Shown: piece by piece, positions 35,249-43,154 of the stretch
Layout: each line of letters starts with the position of its first letter
Position numbering within the stretch: position 1 is the stretch's first letter
Assembly: GCA_022828135.1 (NCBI GenBank)
Contig: JAJEJB010000031.1
Location: 177,007 to 241,006 of the forward strand
From: Acidimicrobiia bacterium
Lineage (GTDB): Bacteria; Actinomycetota; Acidimicrobiia; Acidimicrobiales; Aldehydirespiratoraceae
Length of the DNA: 64,000 bases
Reading direction: 5' to 3'
Program-made: the position numbers and the translations under genes
The notes under the pieces: generated by a model
Seen by the model: the letters and a program-made list of their open reading frames with translations, nothing else
What the model was told of the DNA's origin: nothing
Database searches by the model: none

Positions 35249-36097
35249 ATGGCCGTTGGCATCGTCACCGACAGTTCCTGCGACCTCGGCGACGCCGAAC
35301 TCGACGGGCTTGATGTGCAGATCGTCCCGTTGTTCATCCGTTTCGGAACCGACGAGTTCGTCGACCGCGAGCAGATCGCGGTGGAGGACTTCTACCAGCG
35401 GATGGCGGTCTCCGAGGAGCTGCCGCAGACTGCGGCACCGCCGCCCGGACGCTTCGAACAGGCCTTCCGGCGGTGCCTGGACGCTGGCTCCGAGGCGGTC
35501 GTGTGCATCAACCTGTCTGCGGCCATCTCAGCCACGATGCAGTCGGCAGTGCAGGCTGCCGACGCCATTCGAGCGGAAGACGGCGGCGTCGACATCCGGG
35601 TGCTGGACAGCCGGTCGGTGACAGCCGGATTGGGAACGCTGGTGCTGCAGGCGGCTCGCATGGCCACCGACGGCGCCGGTGCCGACGCCATCGAGAGATT
35701 CGTGGCTGACGCCTCCGAGCGAACGCACGTCTTCGGCACCCTCGACACGCTGGAGAACCTCCGCAAGGGAGGGCGAATCGGCGGCGCTCAGGCCCTGCTC
35801 GGCTCGATGTTGTCGATCAAGCCCATCGTCGACATTTCCACCGGCGAGGTGGCCGAGGCGGCCAAGCAACGGACCCGGCGCAAGGCGCTCGGGTGGCTGC
35901 GCGACACGGTGAGGGCGGCTGCGCCGGTAGAACACCTCGCGGTCATGCACGGAGAGGCTCCCGACGTGGACGATTTCTGCGCGATGCTGGCCGAAGTGCA
36001 CTCCGGCGACATCCGGGTCTGCAAAGTCGGACCGGTCGTGGGCACCCACGCCGGTCAGGGCGTGCTGGGCATGGCGTACCAGGTTCCAGCCGCATAG
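35249..36097 (+). CDS. DegV family fatty-acid-binding protein
   Basis: DegV proteins bind a fatty acid and can present it to fatty acid kinase. The ATG at 35249 follows GAGGAG at proper spacing and gives 282 aa. Landmarks are MAVGIVTDSSCDLG at the start, VVCINLSAAISATMQSA (about residues 93-109) and the GTLDTLENLRKGGRIGGAQALLGSML segment in pieces, the family fingerprint. A 131-nt gap separates it from the GNAT gene. No fakA gene is in the window. Confidence 0.92.
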   Translation: MAVGIVTDSSCDLGDAELDGLDVQIVPLFIRFGTDEFVDREQIAVEDFYQRMAVSEELPQTAAPPPGRFEQAFRRCLDAGSEAVVCINLSAAISATMQSAVQAADAIRAEDGGVDIRVLDSRSVTAGLGTLVLQAARMATDGAGADAIERFVADASERTHVFGTLDTLENLRKGGRIGGAQALLGSMLSIKPIVDISTGEVAEAAKQRTRRKALGWLRDTVRAAAPVEHLAVMHGEAPDVDDFCAMLAEVHSGDIRVCKVGPVVGTHAGQGVLGMAYQVPAA

Positions 36098-36123
36098 GGG
36101 CTCGTCCATAGGAGCCGGTTTCG

Positions 36124-36723
36124 ATTCGCGACGATCTCGACGACGCCAGACTCACCCAGGCCGCACAGGCCGGAGATCGGCGTGCTCTCGAGCAGTTGCT
36201 GCGGCTCCACCATGATCAGATCCACGCCATCTGCCGGCGCCTGGCCGGCAACGACGCCGACGGGCAGGACGCTACCCAGGAGGCGCTCATTGCCATCGTC
36301 AGAGGACTCCCCCGCTTCCACGGCAAGGCCAAGTTCTCGACCTGGGCCTACCGGGTAGCAACCAACGCCGCTCTCGACGAACTGCGGAGGCGTGGCCGCC
36401 GCCCGGTGCCCACAGTGATCGAGGCAAGCGACCGCTTCGCCGGAACGGCCACCGCCGACGACTCGACCGCGGTAGTGGCACGCCTCGACTTCGATGCCGC
36501 GCTGGCCCAATTGCCCGAGGAGTTTCGAGCACCCGTCGTGTTGCGTGACGTGGCCGGCTGTGACTACGCAGAGATCGGGTCGATCCTGCGCATCCCCGCG
36601 GGAACGGTCAGATCCCGGATCGCGCGAGGACGAGCCCGGTTGGCGGAGGCGATGCGAGCCAACGGCGGGAACCACCACGACGCTGCAGAACGTCGAAACG
36701 ACGAGGCAAGCAACCATGAGTGA
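36124..36723 (+). CDS. sigM: ECF RNA polymerase sigma factor, SigM-like
   Basis: Directs transcription from alternative promoters. Region 2 is AICRRLAGNDADGQDATQEALIAIVRGLPRF in pieces with KFSTWAYRVATNAALDELRRR. Region 4 is AQLPEEFRAPVVLRDVAGC with YAEIGSILRIPAGTVRSRI. The first ordinary start is TTG at 36196, inside region 2. The in-frame sequence before it (IRDDLDDARLTQAAQAGD) is a normal sigma N-terminus, so I place the start at ATT 36124, 9 nt after an AGGAG site; no ATG, GTG or TTG is available there. Position before an anti-sigma gene, trxB and trxA matches mycobacterial sigM. The start overlaps nothing; the 3' end overlaps the anti-sigma gene by 8 nt. Confidence 0.85.
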   Translation: MRDDLDDARLTQAAQAGDRRALEQLLRLHHDQIHAICRRLAGNDADGQDATQEALIAIVRGLPRFHGKAKFSTWAYRVATNAALDELRRRGRRPVPTVIEASDRFAGTATADDSTAVVARLDFDAALAQLPEEFRAPVVLRDVAGCDYAEIGSILRIPAGTVRSRIARGRARLAEAMRANGGNHHDAAERRNDEASNHE

Positions 36724-37675
36724 CGAACAATTCCGCGAAGACGAACTCGTCTCGGCCTATCTCGACGGTGAGGCAACCCCGGCCGAGATCGCTGAGGTCG
36801 AGCAGAACGACGCGCTGCTGGCTCGGGTCGAGCAATTGCGATCGGTACGCGACGCGGTTGCCGCGCCGGTTGCACCCATGTCCGCGGAGCGGCGGGAGCA
36901 GATGATCAGCGCCGCGCTCGCGGTGTCCGACGCCGAGTACGCCCAACGACGCGAAGCCAGGATCGTTCCGGTCCACCGGCGCCGCGAGACGCTGCTCGCC
37001 GTGGCCGCGGCCGCCGTCCTTCTCGCCGCCGTCGTCGGCGCAGGTCTGATCGCCAGCAGGGGCGGTGACGAGTCAGCTGAAATGGCCGCCGAGGCTCCAA
37101 CCGCGGACGAAGCCACCGCCCCAGCTGACATGGCGATGGCCGAAGAAGAACCGATGGCCGAAGAAGAACCGATGGCCGAGCTTGATGCCGCCATGGCCGG
37201 CACGGCGGATGAGGAGCCGGATGACGCCGCAATTGCCGAGCTTGAGGCCGCCCTGGCGGCGACTGAAGCAGAGTCGGCCATGGAGGCACCCGCGGAGGAA
37301 GCTGCGGATGTACCGACTGCGAGCGCCGAAGAGGAACGGCGCAGGGCCGACGAGGCAGCTGTGCCGGTCGTCGACTTGGGCGCGTTCGAGAGCCTCGAGT
37401 CGCTCTTCGACGATGTCGCGGCGCGCTGGTCCGCGGCTCTCGAGGATGGGACGACGGCTGACTCCGAGGCGTGCTCCGCAGCGGTGCACGAGCGGGAACT
37501 CGAGTTGGATGTCGAGACAGGCCGACCCTTCATTGCCACAGTCGGAGCCGAAGATCCCGTGATCTTCGACGGCCGGTTCGCTCGCCGAGCCGACGGAACC
37601 GCCGTCATCGTCTACGCGGCACCGCCCGATTGCGAGATTGGGACCCACGACCTGGACGCACCAGACGGTTCCTGA
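36716..37675 (+). CDS. Membrane anti-sigma factor with acidic repeat region
   Basis: The 319-aa protein starts at ATG 36716, overlapping the sigma gene. Residues 1-60 form a small acidic helical domain (DELVSAYLDGEATPAEIAEVE) typical of short zinc-less anti-sigma domains. A basic RREARIVPVHRRR leads into one membrane span (about residues 86-108). The extracytoplasmic part is low-complexity Ala/Glu/Met (about 115-220), including two copies of EEEPMA from an 18-nt tandem repeat, then a globular C-terminal domain with two Cys residues (EACSAAV and PPDCEIG). It is likely to hold SigM-like at the membrane. Confidence 0.78.
   Translation: MSDEQFREDELVSAYLDGEATPAEIAEVEQNDALLARVEQLRSVRDAVAAPVAPMSAERREQMISAALAVSDAEYAQRREARIVPVHRRRETLLAVAAAAVLLAAVVGAGLIASRGGDESAEMAAEAPTADEATAPADMAMAEEEPMAEEEPMAELDAAMAGTADEEPDDAAIAELEAALAATEAESAMEAPAEEAADVPTASAEEERRRADEAAVPVVDLGAFESLESLFDDVAARWSAALEDGTTADSEACSAAVHERELELDVETGRPFIATVGAEDPVIFDGRFARRADGTAVIVYAAPPDCEIGTHDLDAPDGS
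37141..37176 (+). repeat. 18-nt tandem duplication in anti-sigma gene
   Basis: Two exact copies of CGAAGAAGAACCGATGGC (37141-37158 and 37159-37176) encode the repeated acidic hexapeptide. Confidence 0.92.
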
Positions 37676-37727
37676 ACCGCAACGCAACACGATCGCACCT
37701 ATTGGCGCTCGCTCTAGGCTTCATTTC

Positions 37728-38159
37728 ATGGCTGATGCCGAGTCCACCCACCGCGACCGGCCAGCGTTGAGCCTGGGATCCGACGACTGGCCGGCGACTG
37801 TCGCCGACAAGGTCGTCGAGGTCGTCGATGCAGTGCGGGTGCAGACCACCGACCGGGCTGTGTTCCTGCTTCGGGCTGTCGTCTATTGCCTGGTGGCCGC
37901 AGTCGCCGCCGTCGCCGCCGTGGTGTTGCTCGCCATTGTCACTGTGCGCCTCGCCGATACCTACCTGCCGATTGGTGCCGGCGTCGGTTCGGCGACATGG
38001 GCGGCCCACGGCTTCATCGGATTGCTGGTCTCCATCATCGGATTCGGCGCCTGGCGAGCACGGACCGGATCGGCGAAACCCGTCTATGTCGCCGTGATCA
38101 TCGACGCTCTCATCATCCTGGGCGTGGTGCTTTACGGTGTGATCGAGGCAGTGGCCTGA
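37728..38159 (+). CDS. Small membrane protein with three spans, unknown
   Basis: The ATG at 37728 gives 143 aa. The N-terminal 45 residues are soluble and amphipathic (VADKVVEVVDAVRVQTTDR). Three hydrophobic spans follow at about residues 48-75, 84-104 and 118-140, with a central Gly-rich GAGVGSATW loop. The frame is open upstream to 37638, inside the anti-sigma gene. I cannot assign a named family; it resembles small actinobacterial membrane or holin-like proteins only in size and layout. Confidence 0.65.
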   Translation: MADAESTHRDRPALSLGSDDWPATVADKVVEVVDAVRVQTTDRAVFLLRAVVYCLVAAVAAVAAVVLLAIVTVRLADTYLPIGAGVGSATWAAHGFIGLLVSIIGFGAWRARTGSAKPVYVAVIIDALIILGVVLYGVIEAVA

Positions 38160-38197
38160 GACCACGACCACGCCTGATCGACAGTCCAACCTTGATC

Positions 38198-38288
38198 TCC
38201 CGCTCTTGTTCGCTGCGCTCACGGGCCGCTCGGGCCACGGCCTCGCCCGTATGAGCCGGGTAGGCTCCTCTGTTCGCTCGGCCTCTGA
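38198..38288 (+). repeat. Dispersed repeat, copy 3
   Basis: The core 38198-38253 (56 nt) is identical to copies 1 and 2. A variable stretch and the tail CGCTCGGCCTCT follow, ending 17 nt before the trxB start. The ACGGGC/GCCCGT arms lie at the inner core. The position is between the membrane-protein gene and trxB. Confidence 0.85.
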
Positions 38289-38304
38289 GAGGAGCGATGC
38301 TGGA

Positions 38305-39282
38305 ATGAGCCTTGACGACCTCGCCGGACGCGAGGTGGAGGTGGCCATCATCGGATCTGGCCCGGCCGGGCTGACCGCGGCCATCTACGCGGCGCGGGCC
38401 AACCTCCATCCGGTGGTTCTGGAGGGCGAGCCGAGCTCGACGAGTGATCAGCCGGGCGGGCAGCTGATGCTCACCACCGACGTGGAAAACTACCCCGGGT
38501 TCCCCGAAGGCGTGATGGGGCCGGAACTGATGCAGCGATTCCGGGACCAAGCGGCCCGGTTCGGGGCCCAGATCCACACGGCGAAGGCCTCCCGGGTGGA
38601 CTTCTCGAAGCAGCCCTACGGCGTCTGGATCGGCGATCCCGACACGGATGAACCCGCTCTGAGAGCTCGAACGGTGATCGTGTCGACCGGCGCCCAGTCC
38701 ATCATGCTGGGCCTCGACCGGGAGGTCGAGCTGGTGGGGCACGGGCTCTCCACCTGTGCCACCTGCGACGGCTTCTTCTTCCGCGACCAGCACATCGCAG
38801 TGGTGGGAGGGGGCGACTCGGCCATGGAGGAGGCCACCTTCCTGACCCGGTTCGCTTCGCGAGTCACCATCATCCATCGCCGGGATGCGCTCAGAGCATC
38901 CAAGATCATGCAGCAGCGCGCCTTCGACAATGAGCGGATCGACTTCATGTGGAACAGCGTCGTCGAGGAATACCTCGGCGAGTCGACTCTCGCCGGTCTG
39001 CGGATCCGCGACACCAAGACCGGCGAGACATCGATACTCGACGTGACCGGGTGTTTCATCGCCATCGGCCACCGGCCCAACACCGGCCTTTTCGTGGGCC
39101 AGCTGGAGATGAAGGAGAGCGGTTACCTCATAACCAAGCCGAACTCCACCAAGACCGTGGTGGAGGGCGTGTTTGCCTGCGGAGACGTGCAGGACGACTA
39201 CTACCGACAGGCTGTCACGGCCGCGGGAACGGGCTGTATGGCCGCGATCGAGGCCGAGAGATACCTCGAGAGCCTCCACTAG
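38305..39282 (+). CDS. trxB: Thioredoxin reductase
   Basis: Reduces thioredoxin with NADPH. The ATG at 38305 follows AGGAG and gives 325 aa; an alternative ATG at 38297 ends after three codons. FAD motif GSGPAGLTAAIYAARA (about residues 17-32), redox pair STCATCDGFF (Cys about 149 and 152) and NADPH motif GGGDSAMEEA (about residues 166-175) are all present, as is the C-terminal GVFACGDVQD. It forms the usual trxB-trxA pair with the gene 108 nt downstream. Confidence 0.95.
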   Translation: MSLDDLAGREVEVAIIGSGPAGLTAAIYAARANLHPVVLEGEPSSTSDQPGGQLMLTTDVENYPGFPEGVMGPELMQRFRDQAARFGAQIHTAKASRVDFSKQPYGVWIGDPDTDEPALRARTVIVSTGAQSIMLGLDREVELVGHGLSTCATCDGFFFRDQHIAVVGGGDSAMEEATFLTRFASRVTIIHRRDALRASKIMQQRAFDNERIDFMWNSVVEEYLGESTLAGLRIRDTKTGETSILDVTGCFIAIGHRPNTGLFVGQLEMKESGYLITKPNSTKTVVEGVFACGDVQDDYYRQAVTAAGTGCMAAIEAERYLESLH

Positions 39283-39390
39283 CGTGTGGCCGCGATGACT
39301 CGCCGCACCGGCAAGTAGGGTGACCGCGTCAGAACCGTCGCACGGCGACGAGTGATTCGTCTTCGATGATGCAAGCAAAGGGAAGAGATC

Positions 39391-39717
39391 GTGGCAGGAC
39401 CGACCATCACGCTGAGCGCTTCGACATTCGATGAGGAGATCAACAGCGCAGCTACACCCGTCCTCGTGGACTTCTGGGCTGAATGGTGTGGCCCGTGCAA
39501 GCTGATCGCGCCGATTCTCGACGAGATCGCCTCCGAACAGGAAGGCACGCTGACGGTGGCCAAACTCAACGTGGACGAGGCCCCCGACGTCGCCCGTAGG
39601 TTCCAGGTCATGAGTATCCCAACCATGATCCTCTTCGACGGCGGCGAGCCCGCTAAGCGAATGGTGGGGGCCAAGCCGAAGGAAGCCCTGCTGGGCGAAC
39701 TCGCGGAGTATCTCTAA
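39391..39717 (+). CDS. trxA: Thioredoxin
   Basis: The 108-aa protein starts at GTG 39391. It has the active site VDFWAEWCGPCKLIAP (CGPC, about residues 32-35) and the cis-proline loop SIPTMILF. Reduced by the TrxB encoded just upstream, it supplies electrons to ribonucleotide reductase and other cytosolic disulfides. Its stop TAA shares a base with the probable start of the CwlM-like gene. Confidence 0.95.
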   Translation: MAGPTITLSASTFDEEINSAATPVLVDFWAEWCGPCKLIAPILDEIASEQEGTLTVAKLNVDEAPDVARRFQVMSIPTMILFDGGEPAKRMVGAKPKEALLGELAEYL

Positions 39718-40694
39718 TCGCGCCCGGCGGCCTGCCGCTTCGCCGCGGCGATTCGGGCGATGCCGTCCGCGATCTCCAACGCCGGCTTGCCCTGATCGGC
39801 TACCGCACCGATGGCGAGCCGCAGGAGTTCGGCACAGAGACTGAGGCTGCGCTGCGTCGCTTTCAGAGCGATCGCGGCTTGGTAGTCGACGGGATCTGCG
39901 GCCCGCAGTCGTGGAACGCCCTCGTCGAAGCCGATCATCGGCTCGGTGATCGGCTCCTCTACTACCGGGACCCGATGATGCGGGGCGATGACGTAGCGGA
40001 ACTCCAGCGTCGACTCGGCCAACTCGGCTTCGATCCCCACTGGGTCGACGGCATCCTCGGACCCCGGACCCATACCGCGATCCAGCAATTCCAGCGGAAC
40101 GCAGGCCTTCCTGACGACGGGGTGATCGGACGGTCCACCATCGATGCCTTGGACAGGCTCACATCGCGAACCACCGGCCAGCTGACGGTTGCCGAGGTGC
40201 GTGAGCACGAGCGGCTACGCCACCAACCCAACCGAGTGGAGGGAAAGCGCATCGTGGTGGGAGACACCGGCGAACTGCCCGTGATTGCTCAGGCGATCGC
40301 TCGCCGATTGCGCCAAGTCGGGGCCGATGTCCTGTCGTTCAGCACTCCCGACCTCAGTCACCAGGCTCGAACCTCGAATCAGTGGAACGGCGACATATAC
40401 CTCGGCGTGACGCTGGCCGGTGACAATTTCGGCGTCTCGTACTTTGCTATGAGCGGGTTCGAGTCGGTCGGGGGTCGGGCTCTAGCCCAACGGTGCTCAG
40501 CCGCGCTTGCGCCCTGGCTGGATGAGCCCGCCCCGACGATGCCAATGCGACTGTCCATTCTTCGAGAGACTCGGATGCCTGCCGTTTGGTGCCGCATTGG
40601 TCCTGGGTCGACTGTCGTGCCACGGGCTCCCCACATCGCGCGTGCCCTCGCTGATGCAATCGCCGACTGGTGCCTCGATCCGGGTTTGCATTGA
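39717..40694 (+). CDS. cwlM: CwlM-like protein: two peptidoglycan-binding domains plus degenerate amidase domain
   Basis: In mycobacteria CwlM, at this same locus after trxA, regulates MurA and lipid II supply. The frame is open from 39657 without ATG, GTG or TTG before 39879, which lies inside domain 1. Coding clearly begins earlier (LPLRRGDSGDAVRDLQRRLALIGY in pieces), so I place the start at ATC 39717, 8 nt after CGGAG and overlapping the trxA stop; CTG at 39732 is the alternative. Two PG-binding_1 domains span about residues 5-70 and 82-145. The C-terminal part has an amidase-like layout, but VVGDTGELP stands where DPGHGG should be, and no Glu/His zinc set is visible, so it is probably a catalytically dead regulator. 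Confidence 0.72.
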   Translation: MAPGGLPLRRGDSGDAVRDLQRRLALIGYRTDGEPQEFGTETEAALRRFQSDRGLVVDGICGPQSWNALVEADHRLGDRLLYYRDPMMRGDDVAELQRRLGQLGFDPHWVDGILGPRTHTAIQQFQRNAGLPDDGVIGRSTIDALDRLTSRTTGQLTVAEVREHERLRHQPNRVEGKRIVVGDTGELPVIAQAIARRLRQVGADVLSFSTPDLSHQARTSNQWNGDIYLGVTLAGDNFGVSYFAMSGFESVGGRALAQRCSAALAPWLDEPAPTMPMRLSILRETRMPAVWCRIGPGSTVVPRAPHIARALADAIADWCLDPGLH

Positions 40695-40701
40695 AATGCA
40701 A
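40686..40701 (+). terminator. Small hairpin over the cwlM-like stop
   Basis: TTGCATT and AATGCAA are separated by two bases and followed by TAAAAG, in an AT-rich patch of about 30 nt between convergent cwlM-like and parB. It could be a weak bidirectional terminator. Confidence 0.4.
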
Positions 40702-40719
40702 TAAAAGAAGATACAAATC

Positions 40720-41586
40720 CTACACAATGAGGTGGTAGATCCGCTCGAGGTCGGACAACCCGCTGAACTGGATCGTGATCCTGCCTCTGCGCTTGCCCAA
40801 CCGCACCGAGACCCGGGTGTCGAGCCTCGTTGAGAGAAGATCCTCGAGTTCGAGAATGCCGGCCTTCAACTCATCCGGCGTGGGTGTCCCGTTGCCGTGC
40901 CCGGACGACGCTGCCGGCCCCGATGCGGCGTGAACCTCAGCGACTCTGCGTTCCGCCTCCCGAACCGTCAAGCCCTCTCGAACGATCTCCTCAGCCAGAG
41001 TCTGCTGGGCCGACCCGTCTTCGAGGGCCAGCAAAGCCCGGCCGTGGCCTGCCGAGAGATCACCCTCGACTACAAGGCGCTGCACGGCCGGAGCCAGGTT
41101 CAGGAGCCGCATGGTGTTCGCCACTGCGGAGCGAGAACGACCAACTCGAGCGGCGACGTCCTCCTGGGTCAGTCCGAAGTCGTCGATCAACTGCCGGTAG
41201 GCGGCGGCCTCCTCAAGGGCATTCAGGTCTTGGCGGTGCACGTTCTCAACCACCGCGGCTTCAAGGGCTCCCCTGTCGTCCGCATCCCGTACGAGCGCCG
41301 GGATGTCTCGGAGGCCGGCTCGTTGTGCAGCCCGCCAGCGCCGCTCGCCTGCGATTATCTCATATCCTTCTGGTGCTTTCCGAACAATTACCGGTTGAAC
41401 CACTCCAACCTCGGCTATGGAAGCAGCCAACGAAGTCAGGGACTCTTCGTCGAAGCGTTCCCTCGGCTGGTACGGATTCGGGACGATGTGACTGATGTCA
41501 AGCTCCTGGAAGACCGAACCCGCCGGATCTGGATCGGACGGGATCAGGGCTCCCAAACCCTTCCCGAGACCACTACGACGCGCCAC
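40720..41586 (-). CDS. parB: Chromosome partitioning protein ParB
   Basis: Centromere-binding CTPase that loads at parS. The GTG at 41586 behind AAGGAGGTG gives 288 aa and overlaps parA by 14 nt. Landmarks are GLGKGLGALIP at the start, HIVPNPYQPRERFDEE, the CTP-binding box GERRWRAAQRAGL (about residues 89-101), ENVHRQDLN, the helix-turn-helix LTQEDVAARVGRSRSAVANTMRLLNL in pieces and LSAGHGRALLAL. The C-terminal dimerisation domain ends in IYHLIV. Confidence 0.95.
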   Translation of the reverse strand: MARRSGLGKGLGALIPSDPDPAGSVFQELDISHIVPNPYQPRERFDEESLTSLAASIAEVGVVQPVIVRKAPEGYEIIAGERRWRAAQRAGLRDIPALVRDADDRGALEAAVVENVHRQDLNALEEAAAYRQLIDDFGLTQEDVAARVGRSRSAVANTMRLLNLAPAVQRLVVEGDLSAGHGRALLALEDGSAQQTLAEEIVREGLTVREAERRVAEVHAASGPAASSGHGNGTPTPDELKAGILELEDLLSTRLDTRVSVRLGKRRGRITIQFSGLSDLERIYHLIV

Positions 41587-42439
41587 GGAGCACCTCCTTT
41601 GCCAGGTCGCGGAATGCTCTTGCCCCCTTGGATGAAGGGTCGTAGAGAATGATGGGCTGACCGAAGGACGGCGCCTCACTGAGACGCACGGTGCGCGGCA
41701 CGACCTGCCAGCAGACCTTGTCGCCATAGTGTGTCCGAACCTCCCGGGCGACATCCCGTGAGAGATTCGTGCGAGCGTCGTACATGGTAAGGATCAGCTT
41801 TGTCAGCTCTAGATCCGGATTGAGGCTGCGCTGCACCAGTTCGATGTTGTTGACGAGTTGGGTCAAGCCCTCGAGCGCAAAGTACTCAGTCTGAATGGGA
41901 ACGATGACCTCATCGGCGGCCGTAAGGCCGTTGATGGTCAGCAAGCCGAGCGACGGCGGGCAGTCGATCATGATCAGGTCGTACTCCATGACCACCCCTG
42001 ACATGGAGTCCCGGAGTCTCCGTTCCCTGCTGAAGGCAGGCACGAGCTCGACTTCAGCGCCGGCGAGATCAAGATTGGAGGGAGCAATGTGCAGACCCTT
42101 GATCATTGTCGGCTCAATGATCTCCTCGAGTTCAACATCCTGGAGCAGCACGTCGTAGATCGATCCGTCGAGTGCTCGCGGATCCAAGCCCACCCCGGTA
42201 GTTGCGTTGGCCTGAGGATCAAGGTCCACGACGAGGGTCTTGATCCCCTTCTCGGCAAAGCACGCCGAGAGATTCACGGTTGCGGTCGTCTTTCCCACGC
42301 CGCCCTTCTGGTTGGCGACGGCGAAGACCCGAGCGTGACCTGGGCCGGATCGTTCTGTCATGCCCACGGCGTCACTTCCCCGTCGCAGAGACTCCCGGGT
42401 ACGGTCCCATACGACCCCCGGTAAGTCAAGCACCCTCAT
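41573..42439 (-). CDS. parA: Chromosome partitioning ATPase ParA
   Basis: Deviant Walker A ATPase that moves ParB-parS complexes. The motif VANQKGGVGKTTATVNL, LVVDLDPQANATTG and YDLIMIDCPPSLGLLT are diagnostic. Two starts are possible: ATG 42439 (288 aa), whose first bases lie within the parS site, and ATG 42361 (262 aa), which begins MTERSGPGHARVFAVANQ. Neither has a strong ribosome binding site. I give the longer form because N-terminal extensions are common in actinobacterial ParA, but the shorter form is equally credible. Confidence 0.93.
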   Translation of the reverse strand: MRVLDLPGVVWDRTRESLRRGSDAVGMTERSGPGHARVFAVANQKGGVGKTTATVNLSACFAEKGIKTLVVDLDPQANATTGVGLDPRALDGSIYDVLLQDVELEEIIEPTMIKGLHIAPSNLDLAGAEVELVPAFSRERRLRDSMSGVVMEYDLIMIDCPPSLGLLTINGLTAADEVIVPIQTEYFALEGLTQLVNNIELVQRSLNPDLELTKLILTMYDARTNLSRDVAREVRTHYGDKVCWQVVPRTVRLSEAPSFGQPIILYDPSSKGARAFRDLAKEVLRGAS

Positions 42440-42454
42440 GTTTCACGTGAAACG
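42439..42454 (+). other. parS centromere site
   Basis: TGTTTCACGTGAAACG matches the bacterial parS consensus TGTTTCACGTGAAACA at 15 of 16 positions and keeps the full inner palindrome. It sits between rsmG and parA, about 4 kb from dnaA, a normal place for parS. ParB encoded by the neighbouring gene is expected to bind it. Confidence 0.9.
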
Positions 42455-42481
42455 CCAGAGACAACGACCAGATTCAGCCCG

Positions 42482-43138
42482 CTAGCCCAGTGGAGAGCGA
42501 TGCCGGGCCGGGCGGCGGCGTGGAAGGCTCGCCGGGATCGGCCCGAATCGTTTGACCGCGAGGTAGCTGCCGTACGGTGTCACCCAGGTCCCCTCTATCT
42601 CGCAACCAGTCCGCACCGCTAGGGGCATCTGCTGCCAACGCCGGGCGGTCGACGCCGAGACGGAGACCACGAGCGAGCCGCCTTCGTCAAGCAGCGGCAA
42701 GGCGCACTCTGCAAGTTCGGGCACTGGACCGAACGAGCGTGCCACCGCTCCGTCGAATCCTCCTCGGCCGCCTGCCCGAGCCATCTCGTCCACGAGGGCA
42801 TGCTCCACAGTGACTCGCTCCGTGAGACCCGCCGCGGCCACGGCTCGCTGCGCCATCTCGCACCGTCGTTCCCTAGCGTCCACCAGGCGCCACTGCGACC
42901 TACCAAGCTCAAGCGCCAGAAGTACCCCCAAGACACCGGCACCGGTGCCACAGTCCACGAACTGCCCCTCCGTCAGCGTTCGCCACTCATCCAGGATGTA
43001 CCCGCCGGCGTGAAGGCGGAGGGCTTCGATTGAGACTCCTCCGACGACGCCGGCCGCCCGCGCCGGCGCCCACGCCCGATCCAGTCGTTCCAGACGTTCA
43101 GAATCTATGTCTGCTAGAGGATGCGAAGAGGGCTCCAC
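42482..43138 (-). CDS. rsmG: 16S rRNA (guanine-N7)-methyltransferase RsmG
   Basis: Methylates G527 of 16S rRNA (E. coli numbering) using SAM. The 218-aa protein has the SAM motif FVDCGTGAGVLGVLLALE (about residues 61-78), WRLVDARERRCEM, and GGRGGFDGAVARSFGPVPELAECALPLL in pieces. The motif is CGTGAG where many RsmG have VGTGAGFPG, a modest deviation. It lies between jag (16 nt) and parA (42 nt), the canonical origin-region order. Confidence 0.92.
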   Translation of the reverse strand: MEPSSHPLADIDSERLERLDRAWAPARAAGVVGGVSIEALRLHAGGYILDEWRTLTEGQFVDCGTGAGVLGVLLALELGRSQWRLVDARERRCEMAQRAVAAAGLTERVTVEHALVDEMARAGGRGGFDGAVARSFGPVPELAECALPLLDEGGSLVVSVSASTARRWQQMPLAVRTGCEIEGTWVTPYGSYLAVKRFGPIPASLPRRRPARHRSPLG

Positions 43139-43154
43139 GCCATTCAGGCATCTC

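Noticed and set aside
34336..35337. Upstream extension of the deacetylase frame on the minus strand
   Set aside because: The extension is antisense to the GNAT gene and the region before DegV and has no deacetylase sequence; the GTG at 34335 gives the normal family start.
39336..39350. CGTCGC/GCGACG hairpin between trxB and trxA
   Set aside because: A short 6-bp stem without a T-run; too weak to call a terminator in a GC-rich genome.
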